A DNA stretch of 58,253 nt from Elusimicrobiota bacterium (GTDB lineage: Bacteria; Elusimicrobiota; Elusimicrobia; UBA1565). Each line of letters opens with the position of its first letter. Positions within the stretch are counted from its first letter, which is position 1. The notes beneath the pieces are model-generated. The model made no database searches and was not told the DNA's origin. It saw nothing but the letters and a program-made list of their open reading frames with translations. The stretch covers positions 24,387 through 82,639 of the forward strand of contig DMEZ01000042.1 of assembly GCA_003450735.1 (NCBI GenBank). The letters run 5' to 3'. Made by a program: the position numbers and the translations under genes. Shown piece after piece: positions 34,045-43,258 of the stretch.

Positions 34045-34725
34045 TTGACGCCCGCCCCGCTCTTCCTGCTCACCCTCATCCTATCCTTCTGCAGCATCGT
34101 CTACGAGCTTCTGCTCGCCCAGAGCATGTCCGCCACGCTGGGCAACAGCTTCCTGCGCTACAACGTCACCATCGGGCTCTACCTGGCCTCGCTCGGCGCC
34201 GGGGCCATCCTCTGCTCGAAGCGCGGGGAAGACGACCTCCTCCCCCTCCTCATCGACGTCGAGCTCGCCCTCACTTTGCTCGGCGCCCTGAGCCCCCTGC
34301 TCATCCTGTTCTTCGACACCGCGGCTTTCAAGAGCGCCGGAGGAAGCCGGCTCTACACGGCCCTGGTCTACGGCTTCGACCACGCTCTCATCGTCGCCAT
34401 CGGCCTGCTCTCGGGCTACGAGCTCCCACTGCTCATGCGCCTGGGCAAGGACCTCTCCAACGAGGTCCTTGCGGTGGACTACCTCGGCACCCTGCTGGGC
34501 GCCCTCTGCTTCCCCCTCCTCCTCCTGCCGTCCCTCGGCGTGCTGAGCGCGGCGGCCTTGACCGCCCTGCTGAACGCCCTCTGCGCGCTCTATCTCCTGC
34601 TCTTCCTAAAGCAGGACCTCCGCCGGCTGGCCCTCTGCGGCCTCGGCGCGGCTCTCTGTCTGGCCCTCATCGGAGCCCGCGGCCTCGTCGAGAGCGCCGC
34701 GACGGCCTGGTACCTGCAGCGATGA
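34045..34725 (+). CDS. Membrane-only spermidine-synthase-family protein
   Basis: 226 residues, nearly all transmembrane (about seven helices). It matches the N-terminal membrane block of the following gene's product: ILSFCSIVYELLLAQSMSAT, VTIGLYLASLGAGA and LLSGYELPLLMRL against the same elements there. It has no soluble SAM-binding domain. The start is TTG at 34045; no ATG is available near by. It overlaps the next start by 4 nt, so the two are coupled and may form a heteromeric membrane unit. Confidence 0.75.
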   Translation: MTPAPLFLLTLILSFCSIVYELLLAQSMSATLGNSFLRYNVTIGLYLASLGAGAILCSKRGEDDLLPLLIDVELALTLLGALSPLLILFFDTAAFKSAGGSRLYTALVYGFDHALIVAIGLLSGYELPLLMRLGKDLSNEVLAVDYLGTLLGALCFPLLLLPSLGVLSAAALTALLNALCALYLLLFLKQDLRRLALCGLGAALCLALIGARGLVESAATAWYLQR

Positions 34726-36638
34726 GGAAGGCCTCTTTGCGCGAAGTGCTGGGCATCACCGCGCTCGTCTCATCCTGCTGCCTGGTCTACGAGATGGCCA
34801 TCGCCGCGAGCTTCATCTCCTTGACCGGCGACGGGGTGCTCTGGCAGAGCCTCACCATCGCCCTCTACCTCGCGGCCCTCGGCGCCGGCACCTATGCCGC
34901 CTCCCGCCTGCGCTCAGCCGAGCCCTGGGCGCTCCTCTTCCGCATCGAGCTCGCCCTCGCCTTCGTCGGGGCCCTGGCCGTCCCGGGCATCCTGGGCCTG
35001 GAGGGCGCCTACCGCTTCTGGTTCCACTTCCTGCGCGATCTGCAGGCCCCGCCCTCCGTCGCCAGGTACGCGGCAGCGGTCCTGCTGGCCCACGGCTGGA
35101 CCCTGCTCATCGGCTTCCTGTCCGGCTTCGAGCTCCCCCTCCTCATCCGCCTCTGCGGCGATGGCCAAGAGGAGGGCGGGCGCTTCAACCTGGTTTTGGC
35201 CGCCAACTACGCCGGCGCCCTCGCAGGGACGCTAACCTTCGCCCTCCTGCTCTTCCCCTGGCTCGGCGCCGCCGGCTCGGGAACGGCGGCGGCCGCGCTG
35301 AATCTGTGCGTCTGCCTCTACCTCCGATGGCGCGGGCTCGTCGCGCCCGCAGGGACGCGCAGCGCCGGGCTGGCCCTGGCCGCCGCCCTCATCGCCCTGA
35401 GCGCCGCCGTCTCCAGGCCCGTCCAGCGCCTGCAGGTCCTCAACGTCTACGCCTCGGCGCTGGGCCTCACGGCCGAGTCCCGCGACGAGACCCTTCGCCG
35501 CGGGAGGCGCCCGCCGGCGCGAGAAGCCTTCGCGCGCCTTCGCGCGCTGGACGGCGCCGTCGAACGCATCCGCAGCCGCTGGCAGACCATCGACCTCCTC
35601 TCGCTCACCGAGGAGCCCTTCCCCCTCATGGCCCGCTTCAACGGCCGCCTGAAGGAAGCCGGCTACCCCTCCCGCCTCTCCCTCTACCTGGACAAGCGCT
35701 ATCAGTTCCACGGCGCCTCGGAGGCGCTCTACCACGAGTTCATGGCGCACGTCCCCGTCCAGCTCTTCAAGCGCGTCCCCCGGGACGTCCTCGTGCTCGG
35801 CGGCGGCGACGGCCTGCTCATCCGGGAGCTGCTCAAGTACGGGGAAGTCCGCCGCATCGTCAACGTCGAGCTCGACTTGAAGATGATCGAGCTCGCCCGC
35901 TCGCATCCGGGCCTGCGCGCGCTCAACGAGGGCTCCTACGGCGACCCGCGGGTGGAGGTGCTCATCGACGACGCCTTTTCCTTCGTGCGGGGCTCCCGGG
36001 AGCGCTTCGACGCGGTCTATATCGACCTGCCCTACCCCGTCAACTACGACCTGACCCGGCTCTACAGCGTGGAGTTCTACGTCAACGTCGGCCGGCTCCT
36101 GCGGGAGAACGGCACGGCCACTCTGGACTTCCCGCTCGTGCCCCGGGACGACAAGAAGCCCCGCTCCGCCTACGCCAAGAACTCCGTCCTCTTCAGCACC
36201 CTGAAAGCGGCCGGGTTCAAGACGGTGCTGCCCTTCAGCACCGAATGTTCGGAGCTCATCCCCTGGAAGGAAGCCGAAGGCTACGGGGTGACGCCGGAGG
36301 ACTACGACCCGAAGGTCGCGAAGCTGCTGCGGCGCGTGGAGGCCGAACGCTTCCTGCGCGAGCATCCAGGCTACAAGCCCCCCAAGGGCGACGATTTCTA
36401 CGTGGCCAGCAACGACGCGCTCGGGGTCGAGACGATGGTGACCTTCTCGCGGGAACGGCTGGGGCCGGACTACCGCTTCAAGGACCGGGGCCTCAAGCTC
36501 TTCAGCCTCACGCCGGAACGGCTCTTCCTCCTGCAGTTCCAGCGCTTCCCGCACGAGACGGCGCCTGGGCTCGCCAATTCCATCTTCCGCCCGAGGCTCT
36601 TCGAGCCGGAGCATCTGGAGGACTTCGCGTTCATGTAG
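34722..36638 (+). CDS. Membrane-fused spermidine-synthase-like protein
   Basis: 638 residues. Seven N-terminal membrane helices (residues about 5-230) precede a spermidine-synthase-type domain: YQFHGASEALYHEFMAHVP, DVLVLGGGDGLLIRELLKYG (SAM-type binding loop), the acidic residue in NVELDLKMIELAR, and FDAVYIDLPYPVNYDLTRLYS. The catalytic Asp of the usual (D)xxDP is Tyr438 here (DLPYP), while the first Asp (435) is kept, so standard aminopropyl transfer is uncertain. The coupled membrane-only gene upstream and the SAM decarboxylase 5 kb away make a polyamine link possible. Confidence 0.82.
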   Translation: MRKASLREVLGITALVSSCCLVYEMAIAASFISLTGDGVLWQSLTIALYLAALGAGTYAASRLRSAEPWALLFRIELALAFVGALAVPGILGLEGAYRFWFHFLRDLQAPPSVARYAAAVLLAHGWTLLIGFLSGFELPLLIRLCGDGQEEGGRFNLVLAANYAGALAGTLTFALLLFPWLGAAGSGTAAAALNLCVCLYLRWRGLVAPAGTRSAGLALAAALIALSAAVSRPVQRLQVLNVYASALGLTAESRDETLRRGRRPPAREAFARLRALDGAVERIRSRWQTIDLLSLTEEPFPLMARFNGRLKEAGYPSRLSLYLDKRYQFHGASEALYHEFMAHVPVQLFKRVPRDVLVLGGGDGLLIRELLKYGEVRRIVNVELDLKMIELARSHPGLRALNEGSYGDPRVEVLIDDAFSFVRGSRERFDAVYIDLPYPVNYDLTRLYSVEFYVNVGRLLRENGTATLDFPLVPRDDKKPRSAYAKNSVLFSTLKAAGFKTVLPFSTECSELIPWKEAEGYGVTPEDYDPKVAKLLRRVEAERFLREHPGYKPPKGDDFYVASNDALGVETMVTFSRERLGPDYRFKDRGLKLFSLTPERLFLLQFQRFPHETAPGLANSIFRPRLFEPEHLEDFAFM

Positions 36639-36921
36639 AGGGCTTATCTGCGAGACCGGGTCAACAAAGGCCGACGGAATCGCAAGACACGAGAAGGCGA
36701 CCGCCACCCCGCATACTGCCACGCAAACCGCTCAAGAACCACTTGCGGATCCCTTATCGATCCCGTGGATACGATCGACCTCGGCAGGGAACGAGCCCAG
36801 CAGGTTCTGGAGCAGGCGCATGAAGGCCCGCCCTTGCACTACCAGCCCCAAAAAAACGTGCCGCAGCAGCGAGCGTCACGGCCTGCGCTGCAGGCTGCTG
36901 CTCCAGCCAGCATCATGGTCG
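36639..36921. other. Intergenic stretch at the left edge of a lower-GC insert
   Basis: 283 bp with no convincing gene on either strand. Base composition drops here from the GC-rich background. I saw no flanking repeat or hairpin. Confidence 0.5.
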
Positions 36922-38229
36922 TCATTCAACGAATAGGATGTCTCCGGTGTTGCGTGCCGGGGTGCTCGCATACGCCTCGCAGTCCACCGCGGCAGAGCCT
37001 TTGCCATCCATGCCGTCCGGGCCGAAGCTGTATATTGCATAGCTCCTCCCCGCCGCGACGTAGGATAATGGGGCGAAGCGATTGAACGGGTCCTGCGGCA
37101 CCGCCGGTAAGAAGGCCGGAACGAGTTGGCTCAGCCTGTCGGGCAGACGCCGGCGCCCGCGCTGGTAGAGTTTTACCGCCAAGGCCGTTCGCAGAACGCC
37201 GAGTTGGGAGGAAGCGACATGATATCGCGCTATGAGCTTGCTGTACATAGGGATACTTCCTCGTGTCAGTGAGTCCAGCGCGACATCGGCCAACCTTCCC
37301 TTGGCCTCCGTCCCGCGCTGCACGGCGTCTTTCAGCGCCCCCCACAGACCACGCCTTTCGACCGCTTCTCTCCGTGCCTGCATAGCTCCTAGTTGTTTGC
37401 TCACGAAATCGTCCGCGATCGCCGGATCGTTGGCGCGGAAAGCCTTGACGAATACTTGACCTCGCTCGTCGGCCCCCTCTTCAAAGCGCTCATAGATGAT
37501 GGCGAAATATTCCTGGTTTTGCAGTCTTTCCGCCAACAATCGCTTCAGGAACGGCATCTTATTGCGCTCAGCCTCCGCCGTAACAGGACTCATCGTTTCC
37601 CGCACCCTGTCCTTCGCCATCTCCGTCTCCTCCAGCATTGCCGCCCACATGAAGTCCTGCTTAGAAGCCGCCCTGCTCAGCCGCGCGGCAAGCTCATCGA
37701 GATACTCGGGAGAGGCCGACGAGCCGCGTATGCTGTCGGAAAGGATGGTGTAGCTCTTCTGGAGGCACAACTGTCGCACGAGTTCGCTGATGAGGATACC
37801 CGACTTTTGCTCCGACAACTGGGCCATGAATCCCGCCGTCGCCAGCAGGTCGTTTTCCACTGCGTCCCGCTGGCCCCGGACAGCGTTGACTTTAGCGTCT
37901 ATCAACACGAGCTTGAATAATTTCAAATGCGCCTCATAATTTGGAGGCGGGCTGTTGGGATCGAGCTTCTCACGCTTGGGCGCGAACAGATTCCCGTCGT
38001 TGACGGTCTGTGCAGCTTGCTTGAACAGCGCCAACGCTTCGCGGTTGTCCTCCAGCAAAGCCGTCACGCGCCTGTTGCCGGCTAATGCCGGTCCAGGCGA
38101 AGCCAGCAACGAGTCCAGTTCCGCTGCATCTCTCTCCCCGACATGCTTGAGGGCAGCCATAGCGCCTTGATAACCGGCCGCAGCCGCCTCGTTAATCCAC
38201 ATGGACAGAATCAACGCGATCGCGATCAT
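36922..38229 (-). CDS. Secreted helical protein of unknown function
   Basis: 435 residues. The N-terminus is a probable signal or anchor (MIAIALILSMWINEAAAAG). Most of the protein is helical. The end, RRRLPDRLSQLVPAFLPAVP followed by DPFNRFAPLSYVAAG and YSFGPDGMDGKG, resembles the calcium-loop tail of pseudopilin-like and related secreted proteins. AGGGAGG precedes the ATG. GC content and codon use differ visibly from the flanking genes (AT-ending codons are common), which suggests acquisition by transfer. Confidence 0.7.
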   Translation of the reverse strand: MIAIALILSMWINEAAAAGYQGAMAALKHVGERDAAELDSLLASPGPALAGNRRVTALLEDNREALALFKQAAQTVNDGNLFAPKREKLDPNSPPPNYEAHLKLFKLVLIDAKVNAVRGQRDAVENDLLATAGFMAQLSEQKSGILISELVRQLCLQKSYTILSDSIRGSSASPEYLDELAARLSRAASKQDFMWAAMLEETEMAKDRVRETMSPVTAEAERNKMPFLKRLLAERLQNQEYFAIIYERFEEGADERGQVFVKAFRANDPAIADDFVSKQLGAMQARREAVERRGLWGALKDAVQRGTEAKGRLADVALDSLTRGSIPMYSKLIARYHVASSQLGVLRTALAVKLYQRGRRRLPDRLSQLVPAFLPAVPQDPFNRFAPLSYVAAGRSYAIYSFGPDGMDGKGSAAVDCEAYASTPARNTGDILFVE

Positions 38230-38349
38230 CTCAGGCCTCCCTCTTCCTGTTCAACGGCAAAGAGACTCGCCAAGGATTTCTTGCTTTTGATTTGGCTGCT
38301 GTCGCCGCTGGCTCAGCCTTTGAAGAATCCTTCCAGCCGCGAACACCCC

Positions 38350-38796
38350 TCAGCGGCAGAACTTCTCGCCGAGCTGATGCCCCACATACACGCCCACAAA
38401 GCTACCCCCCATCGTGGTCCCCACGCCGAGCGGGCCAAAATAGAAGCCCGCCGCGCCCACGACTGCGCCCACTAGGCTCCCGCCGAAGCCCCAGGACCCT
38501 ATGCACTCCTCCCGTGCCTTCTGCTCGGCCGACTTCGGGGCGGGAATGTCCGCGCACTTCTTCGACTCGTCTTCCTTCTTCTTCTGGAGACGCATGGCCG
38601 CGTTCAACCTCCCCCCTTCTCGCTTAGAGGCTGCGACCGCAGAACCGTCCTTTCCACCGCCCCCCCCGTCCTTCATCGCGGAGAGGTCGAATTTGAGGCC
38701 CGACTCCGTCTTCACCTCCTCAGGCGTTTCCGCCCGGACCTGCGCACAAAAAGGAGCCATCGCCGCGAGACACCCGCAAAGCCATATCTTTCTCAT
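38350..38796 (-). CDS. Secreted protein with glycine-zipper-like tail
   Basis: 148 residues from ATG at 38796, preceded by GGAGGGG. A signal peptide (MRKIWLCGCLAAMAPFCAQVRAE) precedes a charged middle and a C-terminal Gly-rich hydrophobic region (GGSLVGAVVGAAGFYFGPLGVG to GVYVGHQLGEKF; residues about 105-145), like the glycine-zipper domains of small outer-membrane lipoproteins. Lies in the lower-GC insert. Confidence 0.6.
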   Translation of the reverse strand: MRKIWLCGCLAAMAPFCAQVRAETPEEVKTESGLKFDLSAMKDGGGGGKDGSAVAASKREGGRLNAAMRLQKKKEDESKKCADIPAPKSAEQKAREECIGSWGFGGSLVGAVVGAAGFYFGPLGVGTTMGGSFVGVYVGHQLGEKFCR

Positions 38797-39228
38797 ATCC
38801 CCTCCGTTCATTTTCGCTACCTCTTGAATAATAGGTCCCACTTTCCGCCTGCTCAGCCTCGTTCCTAGACATCAATGCATGATGGAGCATCAACCGTGAG
38901 CTTTGAAGATTCCTTCCGGTCGAAACTCATGCCTTTATGGTAGCGGAAACGAGACGAACCCACATGAGCCTATCGGGGAGCGCACCGATGCCATTGGATC
39001 TAGAAATGGTTTTACAGAGTCTCACCCAGCAGTGCTGCGGAGTTTCTTGACGCTCATCCGACGATCCCGTTGCTCCGCAGGTTCATCAGGCCGAAACGCC
39101 GGAGAAAAGTCCTCAAGGTGTCGCGGTGCGGAGACTCGGACAGGCTCAGGACATCCTCTCCCGCTGTCGATCGACAAGTCCTCGGCTAAGGGGCTCATCA
39201 TATCATCAGCAGGGTTTCTGGGTGGCTT
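38797..39228. other. 432-bp stretch without a recognisable gene
   Basis: No start with a good ribosome site opens a convincing frame on either strand. One short - strand frame (about 39070-39170) reads like the C-terminal end of a protein but has no start, so a decayed gene is possible. Composition is that of the lower-GC insert. Confidence 0.4.
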
Positions 39229-39504
39229 CTACTGAAACGCGATCAGGAGCTTGTTCAGTCCGAACCAGAGCAACGCCGCTCCCATCACTTTCCCGCAAGC
39301 AAGCCCATATTCATGATCTGTTTCACGGAAGACGGCCAGTTCTATGAAGCCGACCAGCGGGATGATGGCGGCGAGCAATCCAAGGAACTTGAATATCCGC
39401 TTATACAGGGGTTCCCCGGAGGCCGTGCGAACCGTGTAATAAAGGATGAGTCCTACGAGCAGGACAGGAAAGACCGCGTTCAATACGGCAAGATTTCGTG
39501 CCAT
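39229..39504 (-). CDS. Small integral membrane protein
   Basis: 91 residues with two to three hydrophobic helices (about 7-26, 40-58 and 72-90). The ATG at 39504 follows GGAGGG. No family recognised. It is in the lower-GC insert, next to the regulator gene 66 bp upstream on the same strand, and may be controlled by it. Confidence 0.6.
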   Translation of the reverse strand: MARNLAVLNAVFPVLLVGLILYYTVRTASGEPLYKRIFKFLGLLAAIIPLVGFIELAVFRETDHEYGLACGKVMGAALLWFGLNKLLIAFQ

Positions 39505-39570
39505 AGCCCTCCAAACATGGGGACTCGCGCCGTGCTCATTCGCATGGCATGCCGGCTAAAGACCCCTGCA

Positions 39571-40440
39571 TCAGAAAGGGAGTAGACGCTCGACCCTGCC
39601 TTCAAACAGAAGCAAAGCCGAATCAGGCCCTTTCTCGGTAACGTTGTAGATCTGCCCCCCTGCAATGCATTGCGCGAAATAGGGGTAATACTGCCGGACA
39701 TCTGATTCCGAGGCCCGGATGAAAAGCGCTTGATGGAACAATGTCACGCCATGGTGCCTCCGCATGCGCTCCCATCGGCGTTGAAGGTCCTGCATGATGG
39801 GGGATGCTTCGGGGCGGTCGCCTGCGGGAACACGCTCATGCGAGAATATCCTCCCAGCTCGGGGGCAACGATAACGGCCATCAGAGGTGCGTTGTATCAA
39901 TCCCTGAGCTCGGAGGTTGGCGAGCGCCCTCCGAATATCGGAGAGCGACATACCCAATTGCCGAGAGAGGGCCTCGACCGTCCAGGGAGTGTCGTCATTG
40001 CGAAGGACGGCGAACGTCCAATAACAGGCATCGTCACCGCGGATGAGGCGCGATTGTTCCGCCGTGAAGGGAAGGACGTGGCTTTCAAAGTCCCTTCGGA
40101 GGGCGCGGCTCATCGGCGACTTCGACATCGGAGGCGTGAAAAGCGGCTGCGCCAGCGATTGCTGGATGAAATCGAGGAACGGCCCTTGCCCGATCGCATC
40201 TTCCAGATAAGTCTGCGCGAATTTTCTCGCCGTCTGGGGATCGTCCCAGACACGCAGCATTGCCGCGATTCGATGGGCTAGGCCCTGCTTGGGGAGACAA
40301 CGTCCCGTCTCAATATTGTAGTACTGCTTGTAGGTACAGCCGAACGCTCCCGTTCCGCCTGCGGAAAGGAAGAATTTTCGGGCTGAACGATAGCCGGATT
40401 TCTCGCGCAGCTTCCGCAACAACTCAGAGAATGTCCGCAT
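39571..40440 (-). CDS. Two-domain DNA-binding regulator (XRE-like N-terminus, winged-helix middle)
   Basis: 289 residues. The N-terminal 80 residues (FSELLRKLREKSGYRSARKF onward, with YKQYYNIETGRCLPK) look like a lambda-repressor-type helix-turn-helix. Residues about 140-205 (WTVEALSRQLGMSLSDIRRAL and LRAQGLIQRTSDGRYRC) form a winged helix. The layout recalls TIGR02147/DUF4423 regulators, but I cannot confirm membership. AGAGGA precedes the ATG. It is the outermost gene of the lower-GC insert, next to the ECF-controlled operon. Confidence 0.65.
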   Translation of the reverse strand: MRTFSELLRKLREKSGYRSARKFFLSAGGTGAFGCTYKQYYNIETGRCLPKQGLAHRIAAMLRVWDDPQTARKFAQTYLEDAIGQGPFLDFIQQSLAQPLFTPPMSKSPMSRALRRDFESHVLPFTAEQSRLIRGDDACYWTFAVLRNDDTPWTVEALSRQLGMSLSDIRRALANLRAQGLIQRTSDGRYRCPRAGRIFSHERVPAGDRPEASPIMQDLQRRWERMRRHHGVTLFHQALFIRASESDVRQYYPYFAQCIAGGQIYNVTEKGPDSALLLFEGRVERLLPF

Positions 40441-40539
40441 ATTCAGTCCTCTGTTTGAGAAGCAGCATACGCAATCAGGAACCTGTATAGCCCGAGATGG
40501 AATGAGATGCTAGAAATGCCGACGAAAAACCTGGAGCCA

Positions 40540-42462
40540 TCAACGTAGACCTAGCTCGCCCCGGGCCTCTTCGATACTGGCCTGGACGGCCGCGACCTCG
40601 CCGCAGTCCACCGCCCTGAGCAGCTGGACGCAGCCGACCAGGTACCAGTACGCCCCCACCGAGTCCCCGGCCCCTCCGAGCAGCAGGCGGACTCTCTCGT
40701 CCGGGTCGGGAGAGCGGGGCACGCGGGCGAAGGCGGCGGCGGCGGAGCCCAGCGTCCGGGCGTAGTCCCCCAGCAGGGGCTGGAAGCGCAGATCGAGGCA
40801 GTGCGGCGTCCTCCAGACCAGGCGCTCGCGCTCCGTGAAGACCGCCTCGCCCTGCTGGAGCCGGCCGTAGGAAGCCGTCCAGCTCCCCACGCCCGAGCTC
40901 TGGTCGACGCCGTAGCGGGCGAGGCGGAGGGCTTCCTCCTGCCCCTGCGCCCCCAGCGCCCCCCAGGCGGAGGTCTTCAGCAGGTCGTGCGCCGCCCTCG
41001 CGCTGTCGAGATAGTACTTCAGGCCGTCCTGCGCGTCCTCCAGGCGCGTCATGAGCGCGCAGTCCGGACAGCGCACCGCCAGGTCCGAGCGCGCGTCGTT
41101 GTAGTGCGGGAGCAGGATGTCCCGGTAGGACTGGTCCGCCCACTCGGCGAACTCCTTCCGGGAGACCAGGACGTCCCTCACTTGGGCGAAACAGTCCAGG
41201 GCGGAGGCGTCCTCCTCGCTGAGGCAGGAGAGCTTCGCGTCGAGCGTGTCCTTGGCCGACGCCAGGCGGATGAGCGTGTTCTCGGGGTCCTGCCCCTCCC
41301 GGCGCAGGCTGCGCAGGTCCTCCTCGAGCTCCGTGCCGGGCAGTTCCGCGGCCAGCCAGGCGATGTCCCGGTCGAGCCGCGCGGGGTCGTACACCCCGGT
41401 CATGAGCTCGCAGGAGCGGCCGATGCGGGGCTTGAGCTCCTCGCCCATGCGCCGGGCCAGGGCGGCCAAGGGCCGGATGAAGTCGGTCTTCAAGGTGTTC
41501 TGATAGAGCACGGCGGACGCCCCGGCCTCGCTGGCGCCGGGCCAGGACCACGAGCCTCCGCCCGCCGGGCCGGGCCCGCCTCCGGCCGTCCCCGCGGGAG
41601 CGGGGTTCGCGCCGGCCGTCCCGAGCCCGCCGCCTTGCGCGCCTCCGCCAAGCCCGGCGGTCTGGGCCGCGGCGGCGCCGGCCTGCCCCTGCCCGGGGGC
41701 CGAGGCGTAGCCCGGCGTCTGGGTATCGCCGGCCCCGCCCCCCGGGAGATCGGGAACCCCTCCTCCGTCGGAGGAGGCTGCGGCGACCGAGTGTCTCGGG
41801 GACGGACGGTCAGCGGTGCGACGGAAGAAGTCGAGCGTCCGCGAGCCTCCGCCTCCCCGGCGGTCCGCCTCCTTGAGCCGGGCTTTGGCCCAGGCGACGT
41901 CCTTGGGCTTGACGCCGTCCGGCACGAAGAACGCCCTCGGCCCGGCGTCGGCCGGCTTCGGCGCTGGGATGCCGGCTGATCCGGACGCGCCCATGGACGC
42001 GCCGGGGACGAAGTCGCCTCCAAGCTCCTCGAGAGCTTCCTTGACGAAGACGTCGCGGCGGCCCTCGGAAGCCTTGGCCGCGTCGCGGGCCGGAGCCCGG
42101 GCGCCCTCCGCCGGCTTGCGCCCCTTCGCCTCGACCGGCTTCGGCGGGTTCTTTCGGCGGGGGCCGCTCAGGAGGGCCCGCAGCTTCTGGGCGAGGGTCG
42201 GCTGCGCTCCGCTGCCGCGCGCCGCCCAGCCGACCGCCTGCCGGGACTTCCGGGACTCCTCCGGGAACTCCGGCATGGAGGCCGCCGTGGGAAGCGCTCC
42301 CGGGCGCACGCTCTCCTCCGGAGGGGCGGTTCCCCACGGGATGGCTCCGCCGACGGACGTCTCTTCGCGCTCGGGCAGGGCCTGCCAGACCAGGAAGCCG
42401 ATGAGGAGCAGGCCCGCCCCCGCGAGCACGAGGTTCGGAGTCAGTCCCCGGAATCGGCGCAT
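40540..42462 (-). CDS. Membrane-anchored helical-domain protein (paralogue 3 of the ECF operon)
   Basis: 640 residues. One N-terminal helix (about 10-27), juxtamembrane LPEREETSVGGAIPWG, a Pro/Ala/Arg linker, a VKPKDVAWAKARLKEA motif (near 190), a Gly/Ala-rich stretch, then a helical C-terminal domain of about 330 residues beginning at WSWPGASEAG. This domain matches the 43259-45328 product closely (e.g. MTGVYDPARLDRDIAWLAAE, and RFQPLLGDY against VFQPLLGDY) and keeps CPDC near 512. Last gene of the six-gene operon, starting 6 nt after the preceding stop. Function unknown; likely an envelope scaffold. Confidence 0.78.
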   Translation of the reverse strand: MRRFRGLTPNLVLAGAGLLLIGFLVWQALPEREETSVGGAIPWGTAPPEESVRPGALPTAASMPEFPEESRKSRQAVGWAARGSGAQPTLAQKLRALLSGPRRKNPPKPVEAKGRKPAEGARAPARDAAKASEGRRDVFVKEALEELGGDFVPGASMGASGSAGIPAPKPADAGPRAFFVPDGVKPKDVAWAKARLKEADRRGGGGSRTLDFFRRTADRPSPRHSVAAASSDGGGVPDLPGGGAGDTQTPGYASAPGQGQAGAAAAQTAGLGGGAQGGGLGTAGANPAPAGTAGGGPGPAGGGSWSWPGASEAGASAVLYQNTLKTDFIRPLAALARRMGEELKPRIGRSCELMTGVYDPARLDRDIAWLAAELPGTELEEDLRSLRREGQDPENTLIRLASAKDTLDAKLSCLSEEDASALDCFAQVRDVLVSRKEFAEWADQSYRDILLPHYNDARSDLAVRCPDCALMTRLEDAQDGLKYYLDSARAAHDLLKTSAWGALGAQGQEEALRLARYGVDQSSGVGSWTASYGRLQQGEAVFTERERLVWRTPHCLDLRFQPLLGDYARTLGSAAAAFARVPRSPDPDERVRLLLGGAGDSVGAYWYLVGCVQLLRAVDCGEVAAVQASIEEARGELGLR

Positions 42463-42468
42463 GGGGGG

Positions 42469-43257
42469 CTACGGCTTCGCCGCGGTAAAGGCCCGGTCGC
42501 TCAGATCGAGGTAGTCCACGACCGGGTTGCGGGGCGTGAACAGGCCCAAGGGGTTGTAGAGCGGGAGCCAGACGTGCATGATCCAAGCCTTCGGGACGAG
42601 CCGTCCGTCCGCGCAGGGCTTGGCCTCGTCCTCGGCGTCGCGGTAGGTGACGACGCCCCCGCGCGCCTTGTAGCAGATGCCCTCCCAGGGCCGCCAGAGC
42701 TTGAGCGGCTCCCCTCCGGCGCGCGCGATGCGGAACTCCTGCGGCGGGGTCTTCTCGGTGCTCAGGTAGGCCACGCCGGCGAGGAAGAAGGCGCTTTCCC
42801 CCCTCGCCTTGACGTAGAGGAGGAGAGCCGGCTTGGCGAGGTCAAGACGGGGGACGGAGGCCAGGTCCGGCCGCGCGAAGGCCAGGCCGACCCCGTCCTC
42901 GTATTCGTCGGCCATGAGGTAGCCCTCCGCGACGGCCTGCTCGGCGTCGGCGTACTTCTTGGCCACGCCGAGGATGCTCTTGAGCTTGCGCAGGTCGTCG
43001 GCGGGGATGGAGTACTCCTTCTCGTACTTGGGCGGAAGGAAGAGGCCTCCCGACGCGTCGATCTCCGGGACGAAGCCGGCCAGGGAGTCGGTGTCGTGGA
43101 ACCCGCCCAGGCGCTTGAACTTGGGCACGCCGTGCGCGTGCAGGAGGTCTTCCTTGAGCGCCGCCGAGCGCAGCAGCTCCTTGAGACTCTGCGGCTTCGG
43201 CGCCTCCTGAGCCCAGGAGGCGCCCGCCAGGAACAGCGCCGCGGCCAGGATCGTCAT
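42469..43257 (-). CDS. Secreted protein, paralogue of the 31889-32704 gene
   Basis: 262 residues with a signal peptide (MTILAAALFLAGASWAQ). It is homologous over its full length to the 31889-32704 product (LAGFVPE, LPPKYEKEYSIPADD, DEYEDGVGLAFARPD, LKLWRPWEGICYK, IMHVWLPLYNPLGLFTP). The start lies 1 nt after the stop of the upstream gene, inside the ECF-controlled operon. Unlike its neighbours it has no membrane anchor or helical domain, so it may be the soluble or ligand-binding component. Confidence 0.78.
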   Translation of the reverse strand: MTILAAALFLAGASWAQEAPKPQSLKELLRSAALKEDLLHAHGVPKFKRLGGFHDTDSLAGFVPEIDASGGLFLPPKYEKEYSIPADDLRKLKSILGVAKKYADAEQAVAEGYLMADEYEDGVGLAFARPDLASVPRLDLAKPALLLYVKARGESAFFLAGVAYLSTEKTPPQEFRIARAGGEPLKLWRPWEGICYKARGGVVTYRDAEDEAKPCADGRLVPKAWIMHVWLPLYNPLGLFTPRNPVVDYLDLSDRAFTAAKP

Positions 43258-43258
43258 C

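Noticed and set aside
35232..36722. A 496-codon - strand frame opposite the spermidine-synthase-like gene
   Set aside because: It has no recognisable domain and mirrors the codon pattern of the real gene on the + strand.
36922..38229. The 36922 product as a type II secretion pseudopilin
   Set aside because: Only the calcium-loop-like tail resembles GspG; there is no prepilin cleavage motif at the N-terminus.
36639..40540. Attachment sites or terminal repeats bounding the lower-GC insert
   Set aside because: I looked for matching direct or inverted repeats at both edges and saw none, and there is no integrase or transposase.
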